A stretch of DNA of 35,625 nucleotides, from assembly GCA_027082975.1 (NCBI GenBank), contig JALWTH010000394.1, forward strand, positions 1 through 35,625, given 5' to 3'. The first letter of the stretch is position 1. Each line of letters opens with the position of its first letter. The notes beneath the pieces were generated by a model. That model was given only the letters and a program-made list of their open reading frames with translations, was not told the origin of the DNA and did not search any database. Below, in pieces: positions 1 through 10,008 of the stretch. Made by a program: the position numbers and the translations under genes. This stretch comes from Paracoccaceae bacterium (GTDB taxonomy: Bacteria > Pseudomonadota > Alphaproteobacteria > Rhodobacterales > Rhodobacteraceae).

Positions 1-245
1 AGGTGAGGCAGCGCCAGCGCGGTGAGGGCGGCGAGCGGGGTGGCGTCGCGGATCTGCGTGCCGATGAGGGAAAGCTGCTTCAGCGCGGTGAGCGTGGCGA
101 TTTCCTCGGGCAGGGCTTCGAGCGCGTTGAAGACCTCTTCGCCGCCATATTTCGACCCGCGCAGGCGAAGCGCCGTCGCGCCCTCCTCCTTCGCCCTCAC
201 TATCCTGCGGCGGGCTTCCTCATAGGCTTTGTCGGCTGCATTCAT
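1..245 (-). CDS. Leucine-rich-repeat domain protein (partial; N-terminus only, runs off left edge)
   Basis: Reverse-strand reading from ATG at 245: MNAADKAYEEARRRIVRAKEEGATALRLRGSKYGGEEVFNALEALPEEIATLTALKQLSLIGTQIRDATPLAALTAL; regular Leu-rich repeats. Confidence 0.7.
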   Translation of the reverse strand, partial: MNAADKAYEEARRRIVRAKEEGATALRLRGSKYGGEEVFNALEALPEEIATLTALKQLSLIGTQIRDATPLAALTALALPH

Positions 246-290
246 CTTCCCTCCCCCGCCAGACTGGCATGGGGCCGGGCGTGGCGCAAG

Positions 291-1235
291 TCAGGCCGTT
301 ACCCAGAAGATATGCACCAGGTGGAAGAACACCGGCGCGGCGAACAGCACGCCGTCGAGCCGGTCGATGAAGCCGCCCTGGCCGGCCACCAGTTGGCCCC
401 AGTCGCGCACGCCCTTGTCGCGCTTGATGGCGCTCATCACCAGCGCGCCGAACAGGCCGGTGGCGGTGATGACGGCGCCCATGAGCGCGGCGGCGGCGGG
501 TGCGAAAGGCGTGAGCCACCACAGTCCCGCGCCCAGGGCCGCGCCCGAGGCCACCGCCCCGACAAAGCCCTCCCAGGTCTTGGAGGCCGAGAGCGCCGGG
601 GCCACCGGGTGGCGCCCCCAGAACTGGCTCCAGGCATATTGCAGCGTGTCGGTGAGCTGCACGATGATCACCAGAAAGGCGATCAGCAGCAGCCCCTTGC
701 TTTCGAATCCTTCGATATGCAGCGACAGGAGCGCCGGCACATGGCTGGCCGCATAGACGCAGATCATCAGGCCCCACTGGTTTTCGCCCACCCGGGCGAG
801 GAAGCGCTCCGGCGCGCCGCGGATAACGCTCAGCACCGGCAGGTAGAGGAAGGCATAGACCGGGATGAACACGCTGTAGATCCGGTACCAGTCCATGTAG
901 ACCAGCAGATATTGCACCGGCAGGATCACGAAAAACGCCGCGATCAGCGCCCAGTGATCGGCCCGGCTCTTCTGGGTGAGGGTGAGGAATTCGCGCAGCG
1001 CGGCGAAGGATATGACGGCAAACAGCACCACCACGCCCCCGCGCCCGCCCAGCATCGCCAGCGCCAGCAGCGTGGCAATCGCCCACCAGGCGCCGATTCG
1101 CGCGGCGAGATTCTCGACCAGCACGTTCTGGCCTTCGGGGCTGAGCCAGGCCCGGAGCAGGGCCGCGCCCGCCCAGGCCAGGGTGAGCAGCAGGAAGACG
1201 CCGTTGAGCAGCCAGGAGAATTCAGCGCCGTTCAT
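291..1235 (-). CDS. Phosphatidate cytidylyltransferase (CdsA family)
   Basis: ORF 291..1277 trimmed to MNGAEFSWLL; multiple TM segments and CdsA-like C-terminal signature (SASKTWEGFVGA ... DWGQLVAGQGGFIDRLDGVLFAAP). Confidence 0.85.
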   Translation of the reverse strand: MNGAEFSWLLNGVFLLLTLAWAGAALLRAWLSPEGQNVLVENLAARIGAWWAIATLLALAMLGGRGGVVVLFAVISFAALREFLTLTQKSRADHWALIAAFFVILPVQYLLVYMDWYRIYSVFIPVYAFLYLPVLSVIRGAPERFLARVGENQWGLMICVYAASHVPALLSLHIEGFESKGLLLIAFLVIIVQLTDTLQYAWSQFWGRHPVAPALSASKTWEGFVGAVASGAALGAGLWWLTPFAPAAAALMGAVITATGLFGALVMSAIKRDKGVRDWGQLVAGQGGFIDRLDGVLFAAPVFFHLVHIFWVTA

Positions 1236-1914
1236 CGGGGGCCTCCACCTGATCTGCGAGCGCCAGCAGCGCCGCATGGGCGCGGGCGAGAAAGGCGGCC
1301 TTGTCCTCGCCCGGCGCCAGGTGCAGGGGCGCGCCGAAGCTCACCGAGCAGATCAGCGGCACCGGCACCACCTCGCCCTTGGGCATGACGTGGTTGAGGT
1401 TCTGAAGCCAGGTCGGCACCAGGTCGATCTCGGGCCGCGCGCGGGCGAAATGGTAGAGCCCGGTCTTGAACGCCAGCAGCCGCTCGGGCCCCATGTTGCG
1501 CTTGCCCTCGGGAAACAGGATCAGGCTCGCCCCCTCGTCCACCGCCTTGCACATGAGCGCCACCGGGTCCTCGGTGCGGGTCTCCGGGTTGCGGTCGATC
1601 AGCACGGCGCGAAACACGTCGCGCCCGGCGAAGGCGCGCAGGCGCGATTTCAGCCAGTAATCGGCCGCCGCCACCGGGCGGGTGCGTGCGCGCAGGGCCG
1701 CCGGGAGCGCGGTCCAGAGCAGCACGAAATCGGCGTTCGAGGTGTGGTTGGCGAAATAGAGGCGCTGGCGGGGGATCGGCTCGGTGCCGATCCAGTTGAC
1801 CCGCGCGGCGGTGAGAAACCGGGTGAAGAGGGCAATGGCATTGCCGACCAGGCGCGCCAGTGCCCCGGTCAGTGCCCCGGTCAGTGCCGCGCGCATTCTG
1901 CCGATGATTGCCAT
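1222..1914 (-). CDS. Lysophospholipid acyltransferase family protein (PlsC-like)
   Basis: 230 aa; FANHTSNADF (NHxxxxD box) and FPEGKRN (EGxR-type) acyltransferase motifs; overlaps the downstream CdsA start by 14 bp. Confidence 0.85.
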   Translation of the reverse strand: MAIIGRMRAALTGALTGALARLVGNAIALFTRFLTAARVNWIGTEPIPRQRLYFANHTSNADFVLLWTALPAALRARTRPVAAADYWLKSRLRAFAGRDVFRAVLIDRNPETRTEDPVALMCKAVDEGASLILFPEGKRNMGPERLLAFKTGLYHFARARPEIDLVPTWLQNLNHVMPKGEVVPVPLICSVSFGAPLHLAPGEDKAAFLARAHAALLALADQVEAPDERR

Positions 1915-1977
1915 TGCCTACCTCCGCGCCCTTGGTAGCGCAGCCGGGCCACCTGTCACAAGCCCGCGGCCGGGCGG

Positions 1978-1998
1978 CGATTTTTCTGCGAAAAATCG
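1978..1998. repeat. 21-bp palindromic repeat CGATTTTTC-TGC-GAAAAATCG, copy 1
   Basis: Read directly; identical (or reverse-complement) to 14958-14978 and 16551-16571. Confidence 0.9.
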
Positions 1999-2093
1999 TT
2001 TGCCGCGTGCCTGCCGCTCTTTCGACAAGGCGGGCGGATTGTCAGTCCCGCCCGGCGCCGTTATCACTCGGCTGACCGCGAAGGAGAAATACC

Positions 2094-3257
2094 ATGCCCG
2101 TCATCACCGAGATCGAAGATCTGCGCCGCATCTACGAGCGCCGCGTGCCGCGGATGTTTTACGATTATGTGGAGACCGGATCGTGGAGCGAGCAGACCTT
2201 TCGCGAAAACAGTTCGGACTTCGACCGGATCTATTTCAAACAGCGCGTCGCCATCGACATGACCGGGCGCAGCACCGCGAGCCGGATGATCGGCCAGGAG
2301 GTGGCGATGCCGGTGGCGCTGGCGCCGGTGGGGCTGACGGGGATGCAGGACGCGGACGGCGAGATCAAGGCGGCGCGCGCGGCGGAGAAGTTCGGCGTGC
2401 CGTTTACCCTCTCCACCATGTCGATCTGCTCGATCGAGGACGTGGCCGCGCATACCCAAAAGCCGTTCTGGTTTCAGGTCTATACGCTGAAGGACGACGA
2501 ATTCAACAGGAACCTCTTTGCCCGGGCCAGGGCCGCCAATTGCTCGGCCATTGTCATCACCGTGGACCTGCAACTGCTCGGCCAGCGCCACAAGGATCTC
2601 AAGAACGGCCTCTCCGCCCCGCCCAGGCTGACCCCGCGCACGATTGCCAACATGGCCACCAAGCTCGGCTGGGGGCTCGGGATGCTGGGCACCAAGCGGC
2701 GCTTCTTCGGCAATATCGTCGGCCACGCCAGGGGGGTGACGGATCCTTCCTCGCTGGCGGACTGGACCGCGAGCGCGTTCGACCAGAGCCTTGACTGGGA
2801 GCGGATCAGGGAGTTTCGCCGGATGTGGGACGGGCCGCTGATCCTCAAGGGGATCATCGAGCCGGAAGACGCGGTGGCGGCGCTCGGCGGGGGCGCCGAT
2901 GCGATCATCGTGTCAAACCACGGCGGGCGCCAGCTTGACGGGGCGCTCACCTCGATCCGGGCGCTGCCGCGGGTGCTCGATGCGGTGGGCGACAGGATCG
3001 AGGTGCATCTGGACAGCGGCATTCGCTCGGGCCAGGACGCGCTCAAGGCCCTGGCGATGGGCGCCAAGGGCACCTATATCGGCCGCGCCTATATCTACGG
3101 GCTCGGCGCCATGGGCGAGGCCGGCGTGACCAAGGCGCTCGAGGTGATCCACAGGGAAATGGACATGACCATGGCGCTGTGCGGGCGCACCGACATCAAC
3201 GACGTGGACCGCTCGATCCTGCACATCCCGCGCGGCTTTTCCGGCGATTGGGAATAG
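2094..3257 (+). CDS. lldD: FMN-dependent alpha-hydroxy-acid dehydrogenase, likely L-lactate dehydrogenase
   Basis: 387 aa; FMN-dependent hydroxyacid dehydrogenase signature SNHGGRQLDGA; RBS-like AAGGAGA upstream. Confidence 0.8.
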   Translation: MPVITEIEDLRRIYERRVPRMFYDYVETGSWSEQTFRENSSDFDRIYFKQRVAIDMTGRSTASRMIGQEVAMPVALAPVGLTGMQDADGEIKAARAAEKFGVPFTLSTMSICSIEDVAAHTQKPFWFQVYTLKDDEFNRNLFARARAANCSAIVITVDLQLLGQRHKDLKNGLSAPPRLTPRTIANMATKLGWGLGMLGTKRRFFGNIVGHARGVTDPSSLADWTASAFDQSLDWERIREFRRMWDGPLILKGIIEPEDAVAALGGGADAIIVSNHGGRQLDGALTSIRALPRVLDAVGDRIEVHLDSGIRSGQDALKALAMGAKGTYIGRAYIYGLGAMGEAGVTKALEVIHREMDMTMALCGRTDINDVDRSILHIPRGFSGDWE

Positions 3258-3455
3258 GGCCGGGCGTGGGGTGTTGCCCGTTGCGCCAGAGGCGCATCGA
3301 GGGCGCCCCATGAATGCGGCGGCTCCCCTGAGTATTTGATGAAAGGTGAAAGGGGCGCGTGGGGGCTTCCCTTTGTCGCGAATCCCCTCTATAGGAGCGG
3401 CTTCACGCGCCGGCACACCCTTGGAGGGCCGCGCTCAGCAGAAATGGAGATTACC

Positions 3456-4106
3456 ATGGCAGGAAAGATCCCTGATCTGATTGCCTCGGAACGGACGGGG
3501 ACAGGCAAGGGGGCCGCCCGTCAGGCACGCCGCGAAGGGCTGGTTCCGGGCATCGTTTACGGCGGCGGGCAGGACCCGCTGCCGATCAACATTCCGTTCA
3601 ACGTGCTGATGAAGCACCTCAAGCGGGGGCGGTTCCTTTCGACCCTGTTCAATCTCAAGGTCGAGGGGCACGAGGACGTGCGGGTGATCTGCCGTGGCGT
3701 GCAGCGCGATGTGGTCAAGGACCTGCCGACCCATGTGGACCTGATGCGCCTGCGCCGGACTTCGAAGGTGCGGCTCTATATCCATGTGAATTTCGAGGGC
3801 GAAGAGGCCTGCCCCGGCCTGAAGAAGGGCGGCGTGCTCACCGTGGTGCGCCCCGAGGTGGAGCTGGAAGTGACCGCCGGCGACATCCCGGATCACCTGA
3901 CCGTCAGCCTCGAGGGTCTGGAAGTGGGCGACGTGATCCACGCTTCCGATATCGCCCTGCCGGAAGGGGCGCGCCTGACCATCGAGCGCGATTTCGTGGT
4001 GGCCAATATCTCGGCCCCGTCGGCCCTGCGCTCCTCGGACGAAGAGGATGGCGAAGCCGGTGAAGAAGGCGCCGAAGGCGGTGACGCCGAGGGCGGCGAA
4101 GAGTGA
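3456..4106 (+). CDS. rplY: 50S ribosomal protein L25 / general stress protein Ctc
   Basis: ORF 3336..4106 trimmed to [37 protein letters not shown]; acidic C-terminal tail typical of the long (Ctc) form. Confidence 0.93.
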   Translation: MAGKIPDLIASERTGTGKGAARQARREGLVPGIVYGGGQDPLPINIPFNVLMKHLKRGRFLSTLFNLKVEGHEDVRVICRGVQRDVVKDLPTHVDLMRLRRTSKVRLYIHVNFEGEEACPGLKKGGVLTVVRPEVELEVTAGDIPDHLTVSLEGLEVGDVIHASDIALPEGARLTIERDFVVANISAPSALRSSDEEDGEAGEEGAEGGDAEGGEE

Positions 4107-4135
4107 GCCCTTTCTACGCCAAGCGATGAAAAGGC

Positions 4136-4162
4136 GGGGCCCTCTGCGGGCCCCGTTCTTTT
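4136..4162 (+). terminator. Rho-independent-type terminator downstream of rplY
   Basis: GGGGCCC-tctgc-GGGCCCC followed by gttctttt, 30 bp after the rplY stop. Confidence 0.8.
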
Positions 4163-4205
4163 GGGGCAGTGCGATTGGCGTTGCGGGGCAGCGGGGGATG
4201 TGCCG

Positions 4206-4826
4206 CTATTGGCCGGGGACCACGGTCAGGCCGAGTATCCGCCAGTCCTGCATGCCGCCGCGGTAATAGCTGATCCTGTCGGCCGGGTAGCCCGCGGCGA
4301 TCATGGCGCGGATCGCGGTCGGGGACTGGCCGCACCACATGCCGTTGCAGAACAGCGCCACTCTGCGCGCGTTGGTGCAGTCCCAGCCGTCGAAATCGGG
4401 CTCGCAGCCCAGTTCGTCGAGCCGGTCGGCGATCTCGCTCCAGGGGATCGACACCGCGCCGGGGATGGTGCCGCCGGCGTGCCATTTCAGGGTGCGGCTG
4501 TCGACCAGCACCGCCTCCGGGTCCTGCAGGATTTCGAGCACTTCGAGTTCGCCGATGGTGCGCACCCCCTCGGCCGGGCTGATCGGCTGGATGCAAAACG
4601 GCGGGCAGGGGCGGCTGATGCGCGCCCAGTCGCCTTCGAGCTTCGCAGAAGTGTCCGGGTTGCGGGCGATCGTCACCGGGCCTTGCGGTGTCTGGACCGT
4701 GACCGAAGGCAGGTCGGGGCGGATATTGACGCTTTCCTGTGCCATGGCCGGCAGGAGCGGCAGGGCGGAAAGGGCAATCACGGCAATCAGGGCGAGAAGG
4801 GTTTTCGGGATATTTGGCATGTGCAT
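4206..4826 (-). CDS. Exported rhodanese-like domain protein (multi-cysteine)
   Basis: Start at MHMPNIPKTLLALIAVIALSALPLLPAMAQ (signal peptide; gaggagca RBS); rhodanese-like loop ALFCNGMWCGQSPTA and C-terminal YYRGGMQDW. Confidence 0.8.
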   Translation of the reverse strand: MHMPNIPKTLLALIAVIALSALPLLPAMAQESVNIRPDLPSVTVQTPQGPVTIARNPDTSAKLEGDWARISRPCPPFCIQPISPAEGVRTIGELEVLEILQDPEAVLVDSRTLKWHAGGTIPGAVSIPWSEIADRLDELGCEPDFDGWDCTNARRVALFCNGMWCGQSPTAIRAMIAAGYPADRISYYRGGMQDWRILGLTVVPGQ

Positions 4827-5050
4827 GTCTGCTCCTCTTTCGGAGCGCGAGACATAGCATATCCGGGTGCGCCGAGAAAGCGTCCCCCGCATCCGCCATT
4901 GTGGTCCGGACTCATCCAGGGTCATCCGGGGCGGGCAGGCGGCATCGTCCCGGGTCATTGATATTGGTAACGGGTTGTGGAATCCTGCCCGGCGGGGGGC
5001 CTCCTCCGATTTCGACAGTCATTCATTGATCACATGCAGAGGATATACGG

Positions 5051-5428
5051 ATGCTTCAACGCATTGCGCCACTCGCCGTTCTTGCCCTTCTGGCCGCCTG
5101 CGCCACGCCGCAGGAGGCCTGCATCTACCAGGCTCGGGAAGAATTGCGCAGCCTGCAGGGGCGTATTGCCACCGCGCAGGGCAATCTCGACCGGGGCTAT
5201 GCGATCCACCGCCAGGTCGTGCCTTATACCTACGTTGTCATATGTCATGACGATGCCGGTAAGGCCTACCAGTGCGAGCAGAATGCCACCCGGATCGAGG
5301 AAACGCCGGTGGCCATCGACATCCGGGAAGAGCGGGCGAAGCTCGCGCGCCTGCGCGCGGCCCTGCCGGGGGCGCAGCGGGCGGCAGAGGCACGCATCGC
5401 CCAGTGCCGGGCGACCTATCCCGAGTGA
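5051..5428 (+). CDS. Small putative lipoprotein, unknown function
   Basis: 125 aa; MLQRIAPLAVLALLAACATP signal with lipobox-like LAAC. Confidence 0.65.
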   Translation: MLQRIAPLAVLALLAACATPQEACIYQAREELRSLQGRIATAQGNLDRGYAIHRQVVPYTYVVICHDDAGKAYQCEQNATRIEETPVAIDIREERAKLARLRAALPGAQRAAEARIAQCRATYPE

Positions 5429-5461
5429 GCCGGGCGCGGGCCGGGGGCGCTGCCGCCGGCC

Positions 5462-5785
5462 TCAGCCCTCCGAGACCATCACCACGTCATACATGACCGG
5501 CTGGTAATCCTTGGCCAGGGCGAGGAATTTCTGCAGATAGGCCTGCATCTCCTCGCTGCGCTGCAGGGCCTGGAAATGCTCGCGGCTCTCCCACTGCATG
5601 TAATTGGCGATGCGGGTGCGCGCGTCGTTGACATGCACGGCGGCGGCGACGAAGCCCGGCTGCTTCGAGGCGAAGTCGTTGCAGGCCTCGGTGAGCAGGT
5701 CGATCAGCGCCTGACAATCGGCCGGCGCCACCTCGAAGGTGCTGATGATGGTCTGGTGGCCGGCATCCTTGCTGATATGCGGCAT
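5462..5785 (-). CDS. Antibiotic biosynthesis monooxygenase (ABM) family protein
   Basis: 107 aa; FEVAPADCQALIDLLTEACNDFASKQPGFVAAAVHVNDARTRIANYMQWESREHFQA, ABM-type dimeric alpha-beta barrel pattern. Confidence 0.8.
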   Translation of the reverse strand: MPHISKDAGHQTIISTFEVAPADCQALIDLLTEACNDFASKQPGFVAAAVHVNDARTRIANYMQWESREHFQALQRSEEMQAYLQKFLALAKDYQPVMYDVVMVSEG

Positions 5786-5859
5786 GTATTCCTCCCTTTT
5801 ACGCCAGCTTACGGCGGAAAAGGAAGCCGGGGCAAGCGATTACCCGCTGTCAACAGGCC

Positions 5860-6267
5860 CTAGCGGCAGACATGCACCGCGCAGGGCGCATGGCGCACCA
5901 CCCGGGCGGCGGTCGAACCCAGGAACCAGTCCTGCATCCCCGGCCGATGCGAGGCGATGACGATGCAATCCACCCCGTTTTCGCGCGCATATTCGATGAT
6001 CGAATGCCCCGGATGGCCGCTGATCACCACCGGCTCTGCCGCTTCTGCGCCGTCCAGCGCTTCGGCCAGGCGCTTGTGCAGCTCGGCGCGGTTCGCCTCG
6101 ATCTGCCCTTCCGGCAGGTACTGGGCCACATAGGCGGGCACTTCCTCCATTACATGCAGGGCGGTGATCTTTGCGCCCTCGTCGGCGAGGATCCGGGCCA
6201 CTTTCAGCGCTTCGCCCGGGTCGCGGTCATGGTCGAAGGCCACCGGAACCAGAATGTGCTTGTACAT
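5860..6267 (-). CDS. Universal stress protein (UspA family)
   Basis: 135 aa; MYKHILVPVAFD ... VIASHRPGMQDWFLGSTAARVVRHAPCAVHVCR. Confidence 0.92.
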   Translation of the reverse strand: MYKHILVPVAFDHDRDPGEALKVARILADEGAKITALHVMEEVPAYVAQYLPEGQIEANRAELHKRLAEALDGAEAAEPVVISGHPGHSIIEYARENGVDCIVIASHRPGMQDWFLGSTAARVVRHAPCAVHVCR

Positions 6268-6345
6268 GGCGCTTCTCCTTTTGCGAATGTTTCCCGAAAC
6301 CGGGGCGATGATATCCGCTGCGGGGCGGCGGCGCCATGAGGCAGG

Positions 6346-7611
6346 TCAAACCGGGCGCAGGAGGATCGCGCGAAAGTCGTTGACATTGGTGCCGGTGGGG
6401 CCGGGGGCGAAGAGGTCGCCCAGCGCGTCAAAGGCGCTCCAGCTGTCGTTGCCCGCGAGCAGGGCGGCGGGGTCGTGGCCCAGCGCGATGAGGCGGGCGG
6501 CGCTCTCGCCGTCGGCAAAGGCACCGGCATTGTCCTCGCTGCCGTCGATCCCGTCGGTATCGGCGGCCAGCGCCGCCCAGCCGGGCTGCCCCGCGCAGGT
6601 GAGCGCCAGCGAGAGCAGGAATTCGCCGTTGCGCCCGCCGCGCCCCCGCCCGCGCAGGGTGACGGTGGTCTCTCCGCCCGAGAGCAGCACCACCGGGGGG
6701 CGGAAGGGGCGGGCGCGCGCCAGCACCTCGAGCGCAATCGCCCCGTGCATCTTCGCCACTTCGCGCGCCTCGCCCTCGATCCGGTCCGACAGGATCACCG
6801 CCGGGATGCCCGCCGCCTCTGCCGCGCGCGCGGCTGCCTCGAGCGACAGGCGGGCCGAGGCGATGATGCGCGCCGAGTGGCCCTGAAAGAGCGCATCGTC
6901 CGGGCGGGGCGCGCGCGCGGTGCGGATGTGCTCGAGCACCGGCGCGGGCAGGTCGATCCGGTAGGCCCTGATCGCCGCCAGCGCCTCTTCGGCCCCGGTT
7001 TCATCGGCAAGGGTCGGCCCGGAGGCGACCTCGTGCGGGGTATCTCCCGGCACGTCGGAGACGATCAGGCTGACCACCCGTGCGGGTGCCGCCAGCGCCG
7101 CCAGCCGCCCGCCCTTGATCCCGGAAAACTGCTTGCGGATCGCGTTCATGGCGCTGATCGGCGCGCCGGAGGCGAGCAGGGCGGCGTTCAGCGCCTGCTC
7201 GTCGGCCAGCGAAAAGCCAGCGGGAGGCGCGGGCAGCAGCGCCGAGCCGCCGCCGGTGATCAGCGCCACCACCAGATCGTCGGGCCCCAGCCCGCTGACC
7301 GCTTCGCCGAGCGCCGCGCTTGCCGCAAGCCCGGCCGCGTCGGGCACCGGATGCGCGGCTTCCAGCACCCGGATGCGCCGGCAGGGGGTGGCGTAGCCGT
7401 AGCGGGTCACCACCACGCCCGAGAGCGGGCCGTCCCAGGCCGCTTCGAAGGCCGCCGCAAGCTGCGCCGCGCCCTTGCCCGCGCCCACCACCACGGTGCG
7501 CCCCCTGGGCCGCTCGGGCAGGTTGCCCTGCAGGATCCGCGCCGGGTCGGCCGCGGCGATGGCGGCTTCGAACAGGCCGGTGAGGAATGTCTTGTCCGCC
7601 GCGCGCACCAT
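6346..7611 (-). CDS. Glycerate 2-kinase / MOFRL (TtuD/hydroxypyruvate reductase-annotated) family protein
   Basis: 421 aa; [67 protein letters not shown]. Confidence 0.9.
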   Translation of the reverse strand: MVRAADKTFLTGLFEAAIAAADPARILQGNLPERPRGRTVVVGAGKGAAQLAAAFEAAWDGPLSGVVVTRYGYATPCRRIRVLEAAHPVPDAAGLAASAALGEAVSGLGPDDLVVALITGGGSALLPAPPAGFSLADEQALNAALLASGAPISAMNAIRKQFSGIKGGRLAALAAPARVVSLIVSDVPGDTPHEVASGPTLADETGAEEALAAIRAYRIDLPAPVLEHIRTARAPRPDDALFQGHSARIIASARLSLEAAARAAEAAGIPAVILSDRIEGEAREVAKMHGAIALEVLARARPFRPPVVLLSGGETTVTLRGRGRGGRNGEFLLSLALTCAGQPGWAALAADTDGIDGSEDNAGAFADGESAARLIALGHDPAALLAGNDSWSAFDALGDLFAPGPTGTNVNDFRAILLRPV

Positions 7612-7615
7612 GGCG

Positions 7616-8944
7616 CTATCCGCCTGCCAGCGCGGTGTCGATGGCGCCGGCGAGCTTGTCTACCAGTTCCTCGATATGCGCGCTCTGCATGATAAAGGGC
7701 GGGGCCAGCAGCACATGGTCGCCATGCCTGCCGTCGCGGGTGCCGCCCATCGGATAACAGATCAGCCCGGCCTCGAAGGCCGCGCGCTTGATCCGCCCGG
7801 CAAGCCCGCGCGCGGGGTCGAAGGGCCGCTTGCTCTCGCGGTCCTCGACCAGTTCGATCCCGCGAAACAGGCCGCGCCCGCGCAAATCGCCCACATGCGG
7901 ATGATCGCCCAGCGCCGCCTGCAAGGCCGCTTCCAGTTCGCTGCCCATCGCGCGCACCCGCTCCACCAGCCCGCGTTCGAGGATCGCCCTGACCACCGCC
8001 AGCCCCGCAGCCGCCGCCACCGGGTGGCCCAGATAGGTATGGCCGTGCTGAAAGAAGCCGGTGCCCTCGGCGATGGTGTCGTGGATCTCCCCCGAGCACA
8101 GCATGGCGCCGATCGGCTGGTAGCCCGCCCCCAGCCCCTTGGCGATGGTCAGGATGTCGGGCCGCACGCCCTCGCCCTCGCAGGCGAACAGATGCCCGGT
8201 GCGCCCCATGCCGCACATCACCTCGTCGAGGATCAGCAGCACCCCGTGGCGGTCGCAGATCTCGCGGATGCGGGCAAAATAGCCCGGCACGGCGGGCACC
8301 GCGCCCAGCGTCGCCCCCACCACCGGCTCGGCGACAAAGGCCATCACGCTGCCCGCGCCCAGCCGCTCTATCTCGGCCTCGAGCTCACCCGCTACGCGCG
8401 CCCCATAGGCCTCGAGGCTCTCGTGCGCGCCGCGCTCGCCGTATTCGTAGCAGGGCGCGATATGGCTGACCGGCGCCAGCAGCGGCTCGAACTGCGCGCG
8501 CCGCCAGGCATTGCCGCCGGTCGCCAGCGCGCCGAGCGTATTGCCGTGGTAGCTCTGACGCCGGGCGATGACATGGCGGCGCTCCGGCTGGCCCTTTTCC
8601 ACGAAATACTGCCGCGCGAGCTTCAGCGCCGCTTCCACCGCCTCGGAGCCGCCGGAGACGAGATAGACCCGCTCCAGCCCCTCGGGCGCGTGCGCGGCCA
8701 GCAGGTCAGCGAGCGCCTCGGCGGGCTCGGAGGTGAAAAAGCCGGTATGGGCAAAGGCCACCCGGTCAAGCTGCGCCTTGACGGCCGCCGTCACCTCCTG
8801 ATCGCCATGGCCCAGGCAGGAGACGGCCGCGCCCCCCGAGCCGTCGAGATAGCGCTTGCCGGTGCTGTCGATCAGGTAGCAGCCCTCGCCGCCCACGGCG
8901 ACGGGGAGTGACATCCTGCTGTGGCGGGGAAATATGTGACTCAT
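7616..8944 (-). CDS. Class-III PLP-dependent aminotransferase
   Basis: 442 aa; [14 protein letters not shown] ... [22 protein letters not shown] (PLP Lys motif). Confidence 0.92.
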   Translation of the reverse strand: MSHIFPRHSRMSLPVAVGGEGCYLIDSTGKRYLDGSGGAAVSCLGHGDQEVTAAVKAQLDRVAFAHTGFFTSEPAEALADLLAAHAPEGLERVYLVSGGSEAVEAALKLARQYFVEKGQPERRHVIARRQSYHGNTLGALATGGNAWRRAQFEPLLAPVSHIAPCYEYGERGAHESLEAYGARVAGELEAEIERLGAGSVMAFVAEPVVGATLGAVPAVPGYFARIREICDRHGVLLILDEVMCGMGRTGHLFACEGEGVRPDILTIAKGLGAGYQPIGAMLCSGEIHDTIAEGTGFFQHGHTYLGHPVAAAAGLAVVRAILERGLVERVRAMGSELEAALQAALGDHPHVGDLRGRGLFRGIELVEDRESKRPFDPARGLAGRIKRAAFEAGLICYPMGGTRDGRHGDHVLLAPPFIMQSAHIEELVDKLAGAIDTALAGG

Positions 8945-9750
8945 GGCGCGATGCCTTCCAGAGTTTCGGGGACAAAACCTTCTGCCGCCGCCCGGGCCAC
9001 GAAAGCGGCGACCGAAGCGGCGTTGTCCGGATAGGGGGTGCCATCCGGCTGACGATAGCTGTTTTCAAAGCCGATCCGCACATGGCCGCTGCCCTCGGCG
9101 AGTGCTGCGAGCAGGCAATCATGCTCGCGCGCGCCAAAGGCGCAGAGGCTCCAGGCGAGAGCGTGCGCGCGCGCAAGCGCGGCGAGGGGGGCGACCTCCT
9201 CGGGCCGGGCCGCGCGCGGCGGATCATAGCTGCCGAGCACGAACAGCACTTCCAGGGGGTCGCCCTGGAGCCAGCCCCGCGCGCGCCAGTCGAGCAGCAG
9301 GGCGAGGTCATCGCGGTCATAAAGGATATGCTGAAGCCGGGTGCCCTGCGCGGCCGCCTGCCGGTAGAAGCGGTGGGCAAGCGCCGGATCGCGCCCCATC
9401 TCGCGGGCGGCAACGCTGGCCCAGCCGGGCTTCAGTTCGGTGAGCAGCGCCAGCTGCGCGGCGACATCGTAGCGCCCGGCGGCCTCGGTGGTGACCTGAA
9501 CGCGAAGCCCCGGCACCGCGCGCGCCACCGCCTCCATCGCCGCCCGGTAGCGCCCGGCATCGAGCGAATGGCCCCCTTCCGCGTCGCGCACATGCAGGTG
9601 CAGCGCCCCCACGCCCAGCGCCGCACAGGCGCGCGCCGTGGATGCGATCTCGCCGGGGCTCAGCGGCACCTGCGGGTGCGCCGCCTTGCCCAGCCGCGCC
9701 CCGTTCGGGGCCAGCATCAGGCGAAAGGGGGCTGTGCGGGAAACGGACAT
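8941..9750 (-). CDS. BKACE family (beta-keto acid cleavage enzyme; DUF849)
   Basis: 269 aa; LGVGALHLHVRDAEGGHSLD (metal-binding HxH), N-terminal LAPNGA; overlaps the aminotransferase start by 4 bp. Confidence 0.88.
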   Translation of the reverse strand: MSVSRTAPFRLMLAPNGARLGKAAHPQVPLSPGEIASTARACAALGVGALHLHVRDAEGGHSLDAGRYRAAMEAVARAVPGLRVQVTTEAAGRYDVAAQLALLTELKPGWASVAAREMGRDPALAHRFYRQAAAQGTRLQHILYDRDDLALLLDWRARGWLQGDPLEVLFVLGSYDPPRAARPEEVAPLAALARAHALAWSLCAFGAREHDCLLAALAEGSGHVRIGFENSYRQPDGTPYPDNAASVAAFVARAAAEGFVPETLEGIAP

Positions 9751-9779
9751 CGCTGACTCGCGCGGGCATTCGGCGCCAC

Positions 9780-9806
9780 GTTGACAGATAGTTGCCAGCT
9801 GTCAAC
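9780..9806. promoter_or_regulatory. Operator-like cluster of three GTTGnCAG half-sites upstream of the BKACE operon
   Basis: GTTGACAG-atagttgccag-CTGTCAAC (8-bp arms) with an inner GTTGcCAG.CTGtCAAC palindrome. Confidence 0.5.
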
Positions 9807-10008
9807 AACAAGTTTGCGCCCGAGATGGCCACCGCCCCGGGCGCCGCGCAGAGGCCAGTCAAGCACGCCAAACCCGGCCGGGGCAGGCCCGTGTTCCGAT
9901 AAAAGGAACGATCCGTGGTCACCAAAATACGCATTTCCTTGATTGCAAGGGCGATTCACAGAAACATCTGGACAGGTCCCATGGAATCCGGCACTAACGG
10001 AGACAGTT

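Noticed and set aside
3-1388. 461-aa plus-strand ORF at the left edge
   Set aside because: Antisense to the LRR, CdsA-like and PlsC-like genes; Arg/Gly/Ala/His-rich shadow ORF.
1858-1888. 12-bp tandem repeat CAGTGCCCCGGT x2.5
   Set aside because: Lies within the PlsC-like coding N-terminus and encodes the helix ALTGALTGAL; too short to suggest more than local slippage.
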